A DNA stretch of 64,000 nucleotides, taken from JAAUUE01 sp943370025 (GTDB lineage Bacteria; Cyanobacteriota; Cyanobacteriia; Cyanobacteriales; JAAUUE01). A program made the position numbers and the translations under genes. The DNA lies in the NCBI GenBank assembly GCA_943370025.1, contig CALRPI020000004.1:1-64000 (forward strand). The letters run 5' to 3'. Of this stretch, positions 41,624-51,085 are shown one piece after another (position 1 is the stretch's first letter; every line of letters starts with the position of its first letter). The notes below the pieces were generated by a model. It ran no database searches. It worked only from the letters and a program-made list of their open reading frames with translations, and was not told the DNA's origin.

Positions 41624-41881
41624 TTATCCCAAAACCCTTACCTTTTTAGAACTATTGCGTTTCCTTCTTTTTTTTACTTCCTGATAAGGATACTGACTGA
41701 TGATTAGCGATCGCATATAACTACCTTTAGAGTTGTCATCCAGCAATTGCTCATAAACTTTTCGAGAAACCTCAAAATAATCGTAGGTTCTGCCACCATT
41801 AAATACTGCCCGGAGAGTTTGGGTAGCCGGATTGTAGCCAACTGCCTTCAACATACTAGAGTCTACCTCGATCATTCGCAT
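41624..41881 (-). CDS. KTSC-domain protein
   Basis: An 85-residue protein whose first 70 residues match the KTSC domain: MIEVDSSMLKAVGYNPATQTLRAVFNGGRTYDYFEVSRKVYEQLLDDNSKGSYMRSLI. The family's namesake lysine-serine-containing segment appears here as NSKGSYM. KTSC domains often accompany nucleic-acid enzymes, but none is fused here. The C-terminal 15 residues are strongly basic (KKRRKRNSSKKVR), which would favour nucleic-acid binding. It is convergent with the nuclease-like gene. Confidence 0.85.
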   Translation of the reverse strand: MRMIEVDSSMLKAVGYNPATQTLRAVFNGGRTYDYFEVSRKVYEQLLDDNSKGSYMRSLIISQYPYQEVKKRRKRNSSKKVRVLG

Positions 41882-42478
41882 CGGTATGCCCTCCTTGAAC
41901 CAAAGTAATATTAGCTTGATAGTACAATTATACTACAAACCTTGCGTTCAAATGAAACACATTACAGATGTTGAAAGCCATATCAAGACCTGAGTTCGGC
42001 ATAAGAAACACCCCTAATACCATTTTACGAAAACCAAAACCATTGCCGCTGGCTGAGGGTCGTCGAATTTATACTGAGGGTCGCCGAAGTAGCCAAACCC
42101 CACGACTTGGATCTCGGTAGCTGAGCGAAGTCGAAGCCAAACCCCACGACAAATCTTCGATCTCTTATCCTCATGTATTGCGGAAATGTTCCCTTCGACT
42201 TCTCTCAGGGCAAGCGCTCAGGGAACGTCTCTAGGCTTCGGGTTAGAGATTTTGCTTAACCCAAACTCAGGTTATCAAGGTTAAATCTGAGGGTAGGCGG
42301 CTATTGCCACCCACCCTCAAATTTCCGTGATATTACGGCATCAAGACCACACAAAAAATTTCAGCAATCACCCAGAGGGTTAGAATAACTCAAGCAGTGT
42401 CATCCCAGCTTTGCGGTGGGTTCACTACCCAACTTCCCTAGCGACTGCTAGATATAAAATATGGAATTGTCATAGAAG
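41882..42478. other. Intergenic region with reiterated GAGGGTCG and GAAGTCGAAG words
   Basis: 597 bases with no credible gene. A perfect 16-bp direct repeat (AGCCAAACCCCACGAC at 42091-42106 and 42135-42150) encloses GCTGAGCGAAGTCGAAGCC, which is the family A hairpin loop in inverse orientation. Further copies read CTGAGGGTCG(T/C)CGAA and CCTTCGACTTCTCTCAGGGC. This is a nest of decayed interspersed repeats. Confidence 0.6.
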
Positions 42479-42787
42479 TTAGTATCTAGAGTTTTGATAG
42501 CCATCGCCCCCGCCGCCACGTCTTCTCACGCCCCCACCACCTTCGGGCTTGGGCTTGGCTTTATTGACTTTGAGCGTCCGTCCCATCCAGTCTGCCCCGT
42601 CGAGGACTTCGATCGCGGCGGTTTCTTGGGCATCGGTTTCCATTTCTACAAACCCGAAACCCCTTGGTCTACCAGTTTCCCTATCCGTAGGTAATTGGAC
42701 TCTTTTTACCGTACCGTAATCAGAGAAAACATTAGTTAACTCTTCTTCGGTAACAGAATAGGATAGGTTCCCAATATAAATCGACAT
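42479..42787 (-). CDS. RRM-type RNA-binding protein with Gly-rich tail
   Basis: A 102-residue protein. The start at 42787 (MSIYIGNLSYSVTEEEL) is chosen over the longer frame because GGAGAAG lies about six bases upstream and the RRM begins at once. RNP2 is IYIGNL and RNP1 is RGFGFVEM; the tail is Gly/Arg-rich (GGGGVRRRGGGGDGY). Such cyanobacterial Rbp proteins bind RNA, and many are cold-induced through long 5' leaders. The ~240 bases upstream without a gene would fit that. It resembles plant glycine-rich RNA-binding proteins. Confidence 0.92.
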   Translation of the reverse strand: MSIYIGNLSYSVTEEELTNVFSDYGTVKRVQLPTDRETGRPRGFGFVEMETDAQETAAIEVLDGADWMGRTLKVNKAKPKPEGGGGVRRRGGGGDGYQNSRY

Positions 42788-43028
42788 AACAACTTCTCCA
42801 GAAATAAACAATGTAGTGGTTCTAAATAAAGTAATGATTTTTTGTTGAGGATCTGCCGTGTGACCACGGAATATCCTTACTTTTTTAGACACCGCCAATA
42901 ATTTAGAGATTTAAATCCGGACAGCCGCCTGTAACTCAACACAAACATCTACAACCGAACATAACTCTCGCTGTTTTAAATTTAGCATATTCTGGATTTT
43001 GAGCAATAGGCTACAAGGCAACGCTATG

Positions 43029-44066
43029 TTAGGCAATCGTGACAACTCTAGGGGTTTCTTTTTGGAGCAACTCAATCGCTTGATCAATAAAATCTACTCC
43101 CTGTTGCACAGTATCAATGAGGCATAATTCCCCGCGTAATTGGGCAGCTCCCGTGAATCCTTTGGCATACCAAGTCATGTGCTTTCTAGCTTGGCGAACT
43201 CCCCGATCGCCCTTGTATTCATAGAGTGCCAAAAGATGTTCCCTAGCACAGGCAAGACGTTCGATCGGCGTAGGTGTTGCCCTCTCCTGCCCTGTTTTTA
43301 AGAAGTGATCAATCTCTCCCACCAAAAACGGATAACCCAAGGTTCCCCGAGAACACATCACCCCATCTGCCCCAGTCTGTTCAAGGCATTTTACCGCTGC
43401 CTCCACCGAGAAAATATCCCCATTGGCAATCACCGGGATCTTCAGAATTTCCTTCACCTTGGCAATCCATTCCCACTTGGCATTGCCGTTGTAGCCTTGG
43501 GAGCGAGTCCGCCCATGCACAGTAATCATTTTTGCCCCGGCGGCTTCCATCCGCTGGGCAAAATCCAGAATATTAATTTCCTTGTCTGTCCAGCCAATCC
43601 GAGTTTTCACCGTCACTGGCACCGCCACTGCATCTACGACAGCCCGGACGATCGCCTCAGCAGTTTCTGGTTCTCGCAACAAAGAAGAGCCGCCACCGTT
43701 CTTGGTAATCTTATTTACAGGGCAACCCATATTAATATCTATAGTATCCGCCCCTTCTTCCACTGCCATCACCGCTGCCTCCGCTAGGAAATCTGGGCGG
43801 CAGTCAAAAAGCTGGATACTAATGGGGCGTTCCTGTTCATCTAGCTCCATGATTTTGGGTAGTTCCCGGACGTAGTGTAGTCCTGTGGCGTTAACCATTT
43901 CTGTGTACATCATGGAATCTGGCGCATAGCGGCGCACTAAGCGGCGGAAAACCAGATCCGTCACCCCTGACAAGGGCGATTGTAAAACCCGACTCTGGAC
44001 AGCAAGATTACCAATTTGCAGCGGGGTAGCAAGACGAGATTGTAAACTAGGAGATAGGTAGACCAT
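43029..44066 (-). CDS. dusB: tRNA-dihydrouridine synthase
   Basis: A 345-residue FMN enzyme that reduces uridines in the tRNA D-loop with NADPH. It has the Dus signature INMGCPVNKITKNGGGSSLLREP, in which the Cys of MGCP is the catalytic acid, plus VPVTVKTRIGW and MITVHGRTRSQGYNG. The open frame extends 56 codons further, but that part mirrors the opposite gene, so I start at MVYLSPSLQSRLATPL (44066). Only 19 bases separate this start from the divergent gene at 44086, so their promoters must lie within each other's coding sequence or overlap. Confidence 0.93.
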   Translation of the reverse strand: MVYLSPSLQSRLATPLQIGNLAVQSRVLQSPLSGVTDLVFRRLVRRYAPDSMMYTEMVNATGLHYVRELPKIMELDEQERPISIQLFDCRPDFLAEAAVMAVEEGADTIDINMGCPVNKITKNGGGSSLLREPETAEAIVRAVVDAVAVPVTVKTRIGWTDKEINILDFAQRMEAAGAKMITVHGRTRSQGYNGNAKWEWIAKVKEILKIPVIANGDIFSVEAAVKCLEQTGADGVMCSRGTLGYPFLVGEIDHFLKTGQERATPTPIERLACAREHLLALYEYKGDRGVRQARKHMTWYAKGFTGAAQLRGELCLIDTVQQGVDFIDQAIELLQKETPRVVTIA

Positions 44067-44085
44067 AGGGCAAGTGAGGTTGACA

Positions 44086-45921
44086 ATGCGGAAGTGGATC
44101 ACGAATGGTTTATTAGTCGGCGCCATGACATTAATTGTGGGGGCAACTATGTCTTTGGTGATGCCTAGCGGTGGTTCGGGGATTGCCCTAGCCGGGGGGA
44201 CAGTGGGAGCGATCGCGGCTGCGTTCTTGAGCAAGCGCCAAGAAAACCAATCTAAGGCAGAAATCCTCCAAGAAGTTCGGCGGGTGGCTAAAGCAGTAGA
44301 TGAGATCGAGTCACAAATTAATCAAGGATCAGAGGTAGAAACTCTAGCTACTTTTCAAGATCAAATTCAACAACTGCAAAGTCAAATTATCATTTCTCAG
44401 CAGTCTCAACAAATTACTGCTGATACTATTAGCCAGTTGCAGCAGTTGCTCACCCAACTTTCAGAAACTCAACAACGTTGGCGCGATCCTACTCTGGAGT
44501 CATCCCCCTTAATCAGCTTTCCCACTCATCGCACTACGCCCAGACCTCCTAATTTTACCGCAAACTCTCCCAAGTCGGATTTTCCTAGGTCAGAAGAGGC
44601 AGTGTCAACTCCACCCCAAGTGCCACAAATTTCAGAGCTATTAAATTGGCTGAGCCATAACCAAGTTCAGGTGACAACCTACCGACAACCAGCGGAGGTA
44701 GATGTAGTCTTCGATCGCCTCGCCCTGTTTCTGGGGGAACGCTACGGCAGTCTGGCTCCCCTACTGAAAAAAATCAAAGTTGCCATCCAAACCGGGAGTC
44801 GATTCCGCCTGAGTTTAGCCGATCGCACCCAGACTGATATTGCTAATTGCACCCAGTTCTGCCGGATGCTCAAGGATGATTCTTTCCTTTCCTACTATTA
44901 CTACTCACCCCTAGACAAGGTAATTCAAGCCGCCCCCCAACGCACCTTTACCAACTTTTTCAATGGTGATTGGTTTGAAAGATTTGTCTATCGAAAAGTT
45001 AGCGATCTACTAACTGCTAATGATTGGCAATATGAATATCTAATCAATCCTGACGTAGTCCTGCCAAATACAAATAAATTTGGATTGGATCTACTTTTTT
45101 TGGCAGAACAGGAACCCCTGTGGATCGAATGTAAAACTGGTCAAGATTACACAGCTTTTCTTGAGCGATATTCTAACCATCGTAAATCCCTAGGTATTAC
45201 CAAAGAAAGATCTTTTTTGGTAATTCTAGATATTAGTGAAAGTCAAACTATTGACCTCACAAATCTCTGGGATATTACAGTCGTTAACCGGGATAATTTC
45301 TTGAATCAAATCAGTGCAAATCTCAATCTAATTTTACCATCGGCACTAGAATTAAAACCTCATAATTTAGTGGATTACCCCAAGCTATTTTTGGGAGTTA
45401 CTAATCTATCAGCTAATCCTAATGCTAATAGAGAGGCTTCTTCCTTCGATATTCCACCGGGGAAACTATTGACTTTTCTGAGAAGACAAAATCTTCGTCC
45501 CCTACCTGAAGAACGCCCTCAAATAATCGAGGAATTAATTAAATTGATTTCCGAGCTAACTGCGCCCCTAACCTTGACAGAAATCAAGGCACTCTTGGCG
45601 CATCGATTGCAACATAATCCCGAAATATCTAATGTTAAATTACACCAAGTGCTCAAGGCGATCGCCCAATCTGGTTCCCTACAAAACGAGGCTGGAGAAA
45701 CCATTAGTTCTTTTAATCTGCCCGTCACCCAACTAGTGTCGGTAGATGTGGAGACAATTGAAAAAAGATGCATTCTTAGTTATGCTAGTACGATTCTAGC
45801 TTTTGAACCAAATTACTTCCAAAAGCCAGAACAAATAAAAGAGTTTGAGTCAGTTGTGGGAGGAAAAGTACCGATGGAGTTATTGACTTCTATTGAGTCG
45901 CCACTAATAATAACCGAGTAA
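44086..45921 (+). CDS. Membrane-anchored protein with Card1/DUF1887-like nuclease domain
   Basis: A 611-residue protein (ATG at 44086 with GAGG six bases upstream, preferred over a GTG at 44074). It has an N-terminal membrane hairpin (about 7-27 and 31-48, Gly/Ala-rich), a coiled coil (about 60-125) and a Pro-rich linker. A helical domain leads to a PD-(D/E)XK nuclease-like region: NGDWFERFVYRKV, then GLDLLFLAEQEPLWIECKTGQ with D335, E348 and K350. The pattern resembles the nuclease half of Card1/Can2 (DUF1887), but no CARF domain is recognisable. The last ~170 residues may form a winged helix. Its 3' end overlaps the opposite gene by 32 bases. Confidence 0.72.
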   Translation: MRKWITNGLLVGAMTLIVGATMSLVMPSGGSGIALAGGTVGAIAAAFLSKRQENQSKAEILQEVRRVAKAVDEIESQINQGSEVETLATFQDQIQQLQSQIIISQQSQQITADTISQLQQLLTQLSETQQRWRDPTLESSPLISFPTHRTTPRPPNFTANSPKSDFPRSEEAVSTPPQVPQISELLNWLSHNQVQVTTYRQPAEVDVVFDRLALFLGERYGSLAPLLKKIKVAIQTGSRFRLSLADRTQTDIANCTQFCRMLKDDSFLSYYYYSPLDKVIQAAPQRTFTNFFNGDWFERFVYRKVSDLLTANDWQYEYLINPDVVLPNTNKFGLDLLFLAEQEPLWIECKTGQDYTAFLERYSNHRKSLGITKERSFLVILDISESQTIDLTNLWDITVVNRDNFLNQISANLNLILPSALELKPHNLVDYPKLFLGVTNLSANPNANREASSFDIPPGKLLTFLRRQNLRPLPEERPQIIEELIKLISELTAPLTLTEIKALLAHRLQHNPEISNVKLHQVLKAIAQSGSLQNEAGETISSFNLPVTQLVSVDVETIEKRCILSYASTILAFEPNYFQKPEQIKEFESVVGGKVPMELLTSIESPLIITE

Positions 45922-48820
45922 AGAAATTCCCTTCGGAAGACTTGCCAAATTGTAAGTCGCCACCCCAAGACTTGAGAATTTGTTGACAGATTTGACCATG
46001 GAGAGTTGGGGGGAGTTGGTTAAATATGCTCTGCTGATTGTTAGTCGCAGGAGCTGGAAGATTTGCTGAGGATTCTTCATTAGTTGCTACTCTTTCGACA
46101 ATGATTAGTTCCAAAAGTTGTGCTGTCGATCGCGGCTCCTGAGAACTGGCAGCAGCCTTCGTGAGAATAGTCAATCGGTTCCCCGGGGCTGTTTGGAAAA
46201 TACAGGTTAATAGCACTTCAAAAATAATACATTCCAATTTCCAGCGATCGGCATAGGCATTGCCGCCTAGATTATTTAATATTACCGGAATCACTTGCCG
46301 CTGCTGACAGATAGTTTCGAGATTCCGCAGCGATCGCTTAATCAAACTTGCCAAAGGAACAGAACTCAAATCTGTTTTTAGCTCCCATAATTCTTGTGTT
46401 AATAGTGGGTTGAGAGCATTTAATATACCTTCTAACTGATGCAAAACTTGAGTAGTTCGCACCCCTCCCAGACCTCCTTCTCCTACTCCTAGAGTGGCTT
46501 TGGGATCCACCTGTAGAAGACTGGTGATCCTCTCGATCATCGATTGGTGTAGTAGAGATAAACTACAGTGCTTATACCAGTTCAAGACTTGGAGATTCGA
46601 TCGCTCTTGGCTATCGACAAACTGCTTTTGTTGATAATTTAAGGTTAGGACAAATTGCTGCAGCAGCATTAACAAAACAGGAGACGGCCCCGCCCATAGG
46701 TAGGCGGGGATTTTTTGTTGATCGGCAAACAAGAAAATTATCCGAGATGATACTTCTTTCTTATCTAGGGAATTTAATGGCTCTAGCTGATTTGATGCAG
46801 ATTGATCTAATTGATTTAATAAAGATGAGGATTTTCGCCTAGATTTTGACCTCGGCAGGGAAATAAACAACAACTGCTCCAAGCCAGCACTATGGAATAC
46901 ATTCCGCATCGTCACCGATAAATCTGCCGTGGTCAGATAGACAAATACCGAGTCCTGCTTGAGGATTGTCTGGATCAGCGGGTCTGCGGCGGGAATTGCC
47001 AGATTTTTGGGCAGGTTCAATCCGGGAGCAACAAACAAGTCGGTCAACTTAAAAAAGCCCAATTCCAGATTAGGTTTACTGACTTCCCCACTCCCCCATT
47101 GCCACATGGATACTAGAGGACAAGTAGAGGCAGTAGCTAAATACTCTAGCCATCTAGGGGCAAATTTCTTGGGGTTTTTGGGTAGTGACCAGAGAGCTTG
47201 GAGTCCTTCTTCTAGGGTTTGAGAAATCAATTCACTCTTATTTACTTGTTCCCGGGCAGCAAAAAAAGTATTCAACATTCGTAACTGCCCAGCGACAATA
47301 CTAATTAAACTGCGTTCCAAGGAGTTCCAAGTCCGGGGATTACTCTGAGCAAAAATCAATAGAGCTGGTTCTTCACCCGTGCTGGGAGTATTAATCACGG
47401 AGATGATCAGACTCCTTAGCCCTAGGTTATTGAGGGTGGGTAGCCAATTTCGGAGATGGCTGCTGGCTTGGATATCTTCCACTTCAAAAGTTTCCCGATC
47501 CTTTTGGAAAATCATCTCTCGATCGCTAGGCATTAGTCTTTCTAAGGGTGTGGTCAGGGGATGCCGATCGGGGGGATGAGCCTGATGAATTAGCTTTAAG
47601 GCTCCTCCCGGCTCTTCTTGGAGGACTAGGACATAATCAGTTTCGAGGCGTTTATTTAAGAGGCTAGTGGCTTGCGATCGCGCGTCATGGCTGTTACTAC
47701 TATTAAAAATAATTTGGGCAATGGTTTGGCTAAAGATTGTATCCTGCTGGCTTTGTTCGAGGGTGGCTTCGAGGTCTTCATTCACAGAAATAATCGCCAC
47801 TAATTTGGATATCGCCCGAATATAGTTCCGTTCCGCTTCTTCCCAGATGCGGGGTTGGTTATCTTCTACGGCGAGGAATCCCAAAAGATCAGAATTAGCC
47901 AGAATAGGGGCTGCCAAGAGCGATCGGGCTTTGAGCCGGGAGAGAATCTTGCCGGTACTTTCAGCCTTGAGGGGGCTACGGTTGGCACCGATCGCTACCA
48001 TACTGCCCTGAGCTAGGGTTTGATAAAAATCCGTTGCCTCGCTAACCGTGATGCCAGCAGCATTTACATGGCGGGTTTCTAAGCCCCTCGCCATCTGCCG
48101 ATTGCCGACTCGGTGCCAAAAATAGCGCTTTTCTGGAGAATACCAGTAAATATTTGTCCGGGTAGGAGTAATAAAGCTTTGGGTCATGGCGACGATCGAT
48201 TCGAGGCGAGCCGTCAAGGTCGGTAACTGGAGTAACTGTTCAAGGAGATTAAATAAGGGCTGGTCTGCCCGCTTGGTGGACGATCTCTGCCAATCACTCT
48301 CAATTTGATATAAAGCAGCCGCCAAACCACCAAAAACTATGGAAAAAGCTGCCTTCTCGCCTTGACGAGGGGAGATGCCCCAAGTTTGAGAGCCTAAGAG
48401 TACTACCCCAAAGCAACGATCCTTGCAGCGAATCGGAAACAACAAAGTGCCCTGAACCCCGCAGGATTGAGCCACCCGCTGCCATTCTCCGGCACGGGGT
48501 TCCTGTTGTAGGTCTGGGACACCTACGGGACGCTGCTGGATCACCACCTGCTCCAAAATATCGCCGGGATTGAGGTTGAAGCGCTGCTTCAAAAAACTCA
48601 TATCCCCCGTCGGAATCACGCCTCCTTTGCCAAAAAGGCGGTGGTCTAGGCGATCGTACAAACCAATCCAAATCAGTCGATAATCGTATTCTGCCTGCAA
48701 ATAATTAAGGGTAGTTTCAATTAATACCTCAGCATTTTCTTCTTCCCTCAGAGTTTGCAGGACTCGCTCTAGGGCAACTGTTTGTCTATCATCGTAGGGA
48801 TTTGGTATTGGTTGACCCAT
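45890..48820 (-). CDS. Multi-GAF sensory protein with degenerate kinase-like C-terminus
   Basis: A 976-residue cytosolic protein with at least three GAF-like domains (about 20-185, 195-360 and 380-540: FGVVLLGSQTW; LLAAPILANSDLLGFLAVEDNQ; RSLIISVINTPSTGEEPALLIFAQ). The C-terminal 230 residues keep the outline of a HisKA-HATPase module (LHQLEGILNALNPLLTQELWELK; WKLECIIFEVLLTCIFQTAPGNRLTI; LKSWGGDLQFGKSSEGNFFTRLLL). They lack a phospho-acceptor H-box and the G1/G2 glycine boxes. It is therefore probably a pseudokinase or scaffold. Convergent overlap with the nuclease-like gene is 32 bases. Confidence 0.78.
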   Translation of the reverse strand: MGQPIPNPYDDRQTVALERVLQTLREEENAEVLIETTLNYLQAEYDYRLIWIGLYDRLDHRLFGKGGVIPTGDMSFLKQRFNLNPGDILEQVVIQQRPVGVPDLQQEPRAGEWQRVAQSCGVQGTLLFPIRCKDRCFGVVLLGSQTWGISPRQGEKAAFSIVFGGLAAALYQIESDWQRSSTKRADQPLFNLLEQLLQLPTLTARLESIVAMTQSFITPTRTNIYWYSPEKRYFWHRVGNRQMARGLETRHVNAAGITVSEATDFYQTLAQGSMVAIGANRSPLKAESTGKILSRLKARSLLAAPILANSDLLGFLAVEDNQPRIWEEAERNYIRAISKLVAIISVNEDLEATLEQSQQDTIFSQTIAQIIFNSSNSHDARSQATSLLNKRLETDYVLVLQEEPGGALKLIHQAHPPDRHPLTTPLERLMPSDREMIFQKDRETFEVEDIQASSHLRNWLPTLNNLGLRSLIISVINTPSTGEEPALLIFAQSNPRTWNSLERSLISIVAGQLRMLNTFFAAREQVNKSELISQTLEEGLQALWSLPKNPKKFAPRWLEYLATASTCPLVSMWQWGSGEVSKPNLELGFFKLTDLFVAPGLNLPKNLAIPAADPLIQTILKQDSVFVYLTTADLSVTMRNVFHSAGLEQLLFISLPRSKSRRKSSSLLNQLDQSASNQLEPLNSLDKKEVSSRIIFLFADQQKIPAYLWAGPSPVLLMLLQQFVLTLNYQQKQFVDSQERSNLQVLNWYKHCSLSLLHQSMIERITSLLQVDPKATLGVGEGGLGGVRTTQVLHQLEGILNALNPLLTQELWELKTDLSSVPLASLIKRSLRNLETICQQRQVIPVILNNLGGNAYADRWKLECIIFEVLLTCIFQTAPGNRLTILTKAAASSQEPRSTAQLLELIIVERVATNEESSANLPAPATNNQQSIFNQLPPTLHGQICQQILKSWGGDLQFGKSSEGNFFTRLLLVATQ

Positions 48821-49022
48821 AGTGGTTGTACGGAGGTAGTCGAGGGAGTTACTAAATAACCAGCTAAATGTAGCTAACTTACTAGTAATCCTAATTGATT
48901 AAAGAATATTCAAAGGGGTGAGTGATACCCTTGGGAGAACCAAATCTGCTCTAATGTATATGAGTTGGCTCTGAGCTTGTTTGGGAGTGCCATGATCTAA
49001 GACTAACGATTAAAACTCAGTA

Positions 49023-50222
49023 ATGAACATTTATCAATCTATTATCAGTCCAATTTTAATTTCTGGCTTAAAAATCGATCCTGAATGGTTGCATCAGAGA
49101 TTACTAGGGACGTTACATTGGCTGGGGCAATCCCCCCCAACCCCGATTCATTTAAGACTACAAAAACAACTACGACAATCTTACTGTTTAACAAGCAATC
49201 TAGAAGTCGATCGAGCCAAGGGTATAACCAATAAACTCTCCGGAGATGCCCCGCCGCCACAGCTCCAGCAAAACCTTTGGGGCTTAACTTTTCCTAATCC
49301 TGTGGGTTTGGCGGCTGGTTTTGATAAGGATGGGGTGGCAGCGAATATGTGGAGTAGCTTGGGGTTTGGGTTTGCCGAACTGGGGACGGTGACCTACCAT
49401 CCTCAACCGGGAAATCCTCAGCCCCGCTTGTTTCGGTTGCCTAGCGATCGCGCTGCCCTGAACCGGATGGGGTTTAATAATCAAGGCAGTGCCGCCCTTG
49501 CGGCTCGGTTAGCTGCCCTAGGAACCCAACCCCGGCTAATTCCCTTGGGGATCAATCTAGGCAAATCAAAAATTACGCCTCTAGAAGAAGCTGTGGGGGA
49601 TTATGTGGCAAGTTTCCGGCTTCTGAAAGATTATGGAGATTATTTTGTAATTAATGTCAGTTCCCCCAATACCCAAGGGTTGCGATCGCTCCAATCTGGC
49701 GAATTTCTTGCCCCCCTCCTCTCCGCCCTCCAGCAGGAAAACACTACAGGCAAACCTCTGTTAGTAAAAATTGCTCCAGACTTAGAGGAATTAGAGATTG
49801 CAGAAATTACCCGCCTAGCTATCCAGTATCATCTAGGGGGAATTATTGCCACCAATACCACCATCAGCCGCCAAGGGTTAACAACTCAAATAATCCCTGC
49901 GACTGGTAGCCTGGTCACAGAAGAAGCTGGAGGCATCAGTGGTGCCCCTGTCCGGGAGAAATCCACACAGATTATTCGCTACATCTACCAGCAAACCCAA
50001 GGCAAATTACCGATTATTGGAGTCGGGGGTATTTTCACGGCGGCGGATGCTTGGCAAAAAATTAATGCGGGAGCCAGCTTAGTACAAATCTATACCGGAT
50101 GGGCTTACCAAGGACCGGGTATGGTGCGGGAAATTCTCCTTAGTTTGCAGCAACAACTAGAGCTATATAGTTTGCCTAATCTCTCCGCTGCCGTAGGCAA
50201 AAATCTGGAATTCAAAATCTAG
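49023..50222 (+). CDS. pyrD: Dihydroorotate dehydrogenase (quinone), class 2
   Basis: A 399-residue membrane-associated FMN enzyme that oxidises dihydroorotate to orotate with quinone in pyrimidine synthesis. The N-terminal helical extension (MNIYQSIISPILISGLKIDPEWLHQRLLG), which forms the quinone tunnel, identifies class 2. Motifs are NPVGLAAGFDKDGVA, NVSSPNTQGLRSLQ with the catalytic Ser of class 2, and ISGAPVREKSTQIIRYIY. The last four bases overlap the opposite DUF3082 gene. Confidence 0.96.
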   Translation: MNIYQSIISPILISGLKIDPEWLHQRLLGTLHWLGQSPPTPIHLRLQKQLRQSYCLTSNLEVDRAKGITNKLSGDAPPPQLQQNLWGLTFPNPVGLAAGFDKDGVAANMWSSLGFGFAELGTVTYHPQPGNPQPRLFRLPSDRAALNRMGFNNQGSAALAARLAALGTQPRLIPLGINLGKSKITPLEEAVGDYVASFRLLKDYGDYFVINVSSPNTQGLRSLQSGEFLAPLLSALQQENTTGKPLLVKIAPDLEELEIAEITRLAIQYHLGGIIATNTTISRQGLTTQIIPATGSLVTEEAGGISGAPVREKSTQIIRYIYQQTQGKLPIIGVGGIFTAADAWQKINAGASLVQIYTGWAYQGPGMVREILLSLQQQLELYSLPNLSAAVGKNLEFKI

Positions 50223-50563
50223 GATATTGATTTTGTCTTTTGGGATTGGAATGCTACTTGGAGTGCCAGCAAGACGAGGCTAAAGGCAGCGATCGCAAAA
50301 ATCCCCGTGGCCATGGTGCTTGCCCCTACTACCAAAGTCCGCACAGCCGCAGAGATGCTTAAGGCGAGGGGATTTGTGGAAGCAATGGGCTTAGTGGCAA
50401 AATTAGTGGCGATCGTTTGGGTCAGTTTATACAACGCCATAGCAAAGGTTCCAGCAATCAATGCCCCGGTGAGGGAGCTTAAGGGACTGGGTAATACCTC
50501 TTTTGGCTTCAGGGTTGGTTCTAAAGTAGGTTCGGCCGGAGATTCTGGGGTAGGTTCTAACAT
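50219..50563 (-). CDS. DUF3082 small membrane protein
   Basis: A 114-residue protein with a Pro/Glu-rich leader (1-25) and two membrane spans: SLTGALIAGTFAMALYKLTQTI (about 29-50) and AAVRTLVVGASTMATGIFAIAAFSLVLLALQ (about 72-103). Between them lies TNFATKPIASTNPLALSI. This is the DUF3082 pattern shared by cyanobacteria and plastids, without a known role. It is convergent with pyrD. Confidence 0.78.
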   Translation of the reverse strand: MLEPTPESPAEPTLEPTLKPKEVLPSPLSSLTGALIAGTFAMALYKLTQTIATNFATKPIASTNPLALSISAAVRTLVVGASTMATGIFAIAAFSLVLLALQVAFQSQKTKSIS

Positions 50564-50970
50564 AAATTTTAGGATTACAGCAATTTGGATTCAGATTAAG
50601 ACGGTTCCTGATATAGCATTCCTATCTGAGCTTAGAATGGCATACCCAGAGGGTGCGCCATTTTAAGCCCTTCACAGTTCGTAAATCAATTAGGATCTCA
50701 ATATAGCAGATAGAATTATAGTCAGATTTTACCGAAAAATTGGGTCTAAAGCCCCGTCACTTCGACAAGCTCAATACAAGCCTTATAGGACAGCTTTCTG
50801 GTATATTTATATTGGTTGGAAATCCCGTGGTGGTGGCTTGTTAAGACTCCTTGCACCAGAAAGTAGAGTTTAGATCTGCAAAGTATTGGGTAGCGAAAAC
50901 CAAGAAAAACATAGCTAGGGGAAATAAGTAAGTACCCAAAACAACAAAAACAATAATCTAAATCCAACAG

Positions 50971-51085
50971 TACCTAAGGACATTAGGAATCTGCCTCAGA
51001 AGAGGGAAAGCATGGGGAGAAGACTGCCTCTACTATAAAAGGTAAGCCTGATATAGCAAGCCGACTTCTGGGAACAATGAATTAG
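50971..51085 (+). pseudogene. TnpB C-terminal remnant (frameshifted)
   Basis: One frame reads YLRTLG (50971-50988). After a one-base shift, a second frame from 50987 reads ESASEEGKHGEKTASTIKGK and ends RLLGTMN with TAG at 51083. A run of the form (T)LG-x-x-ES followed by a Ser/Lys-rich low-conservation tail is what many cyanobacterial TnpB/IS605 OrfB proteins show after their zinc ribbon. The zinc ribbon and RuvC parts are absent. The assignment depends on the tail and the terminal hairpin behind it. Confidence 0.45.

Noticed and set aside
42788..42898. 37-codon N-terminal extension of the RRM protein
   Set aside because: The RRM starts right at the inner ATG, which has a good ribosome binding site; the extension is probably the 5' leader.
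44067..44234. 56-codon N-terminal extension of dusB
   Set aside because: The extension is the reverse complement of the membrane-anchor coding sequence of the opposite gene; DusB homologues begin near MVYLSP.
46959..48671. Several open frames within the multi-GAF gene in other frames
   Set aside because: Low-complexity Ser/Arg/Gly-rich shadows without start signals.
50746..50967. Minus-strand open frame in the 50.6-51.2 kb gap
   Set aside because: Aromatic/Cys-rich, no family resemblance, and located in decayed mobile DNA.
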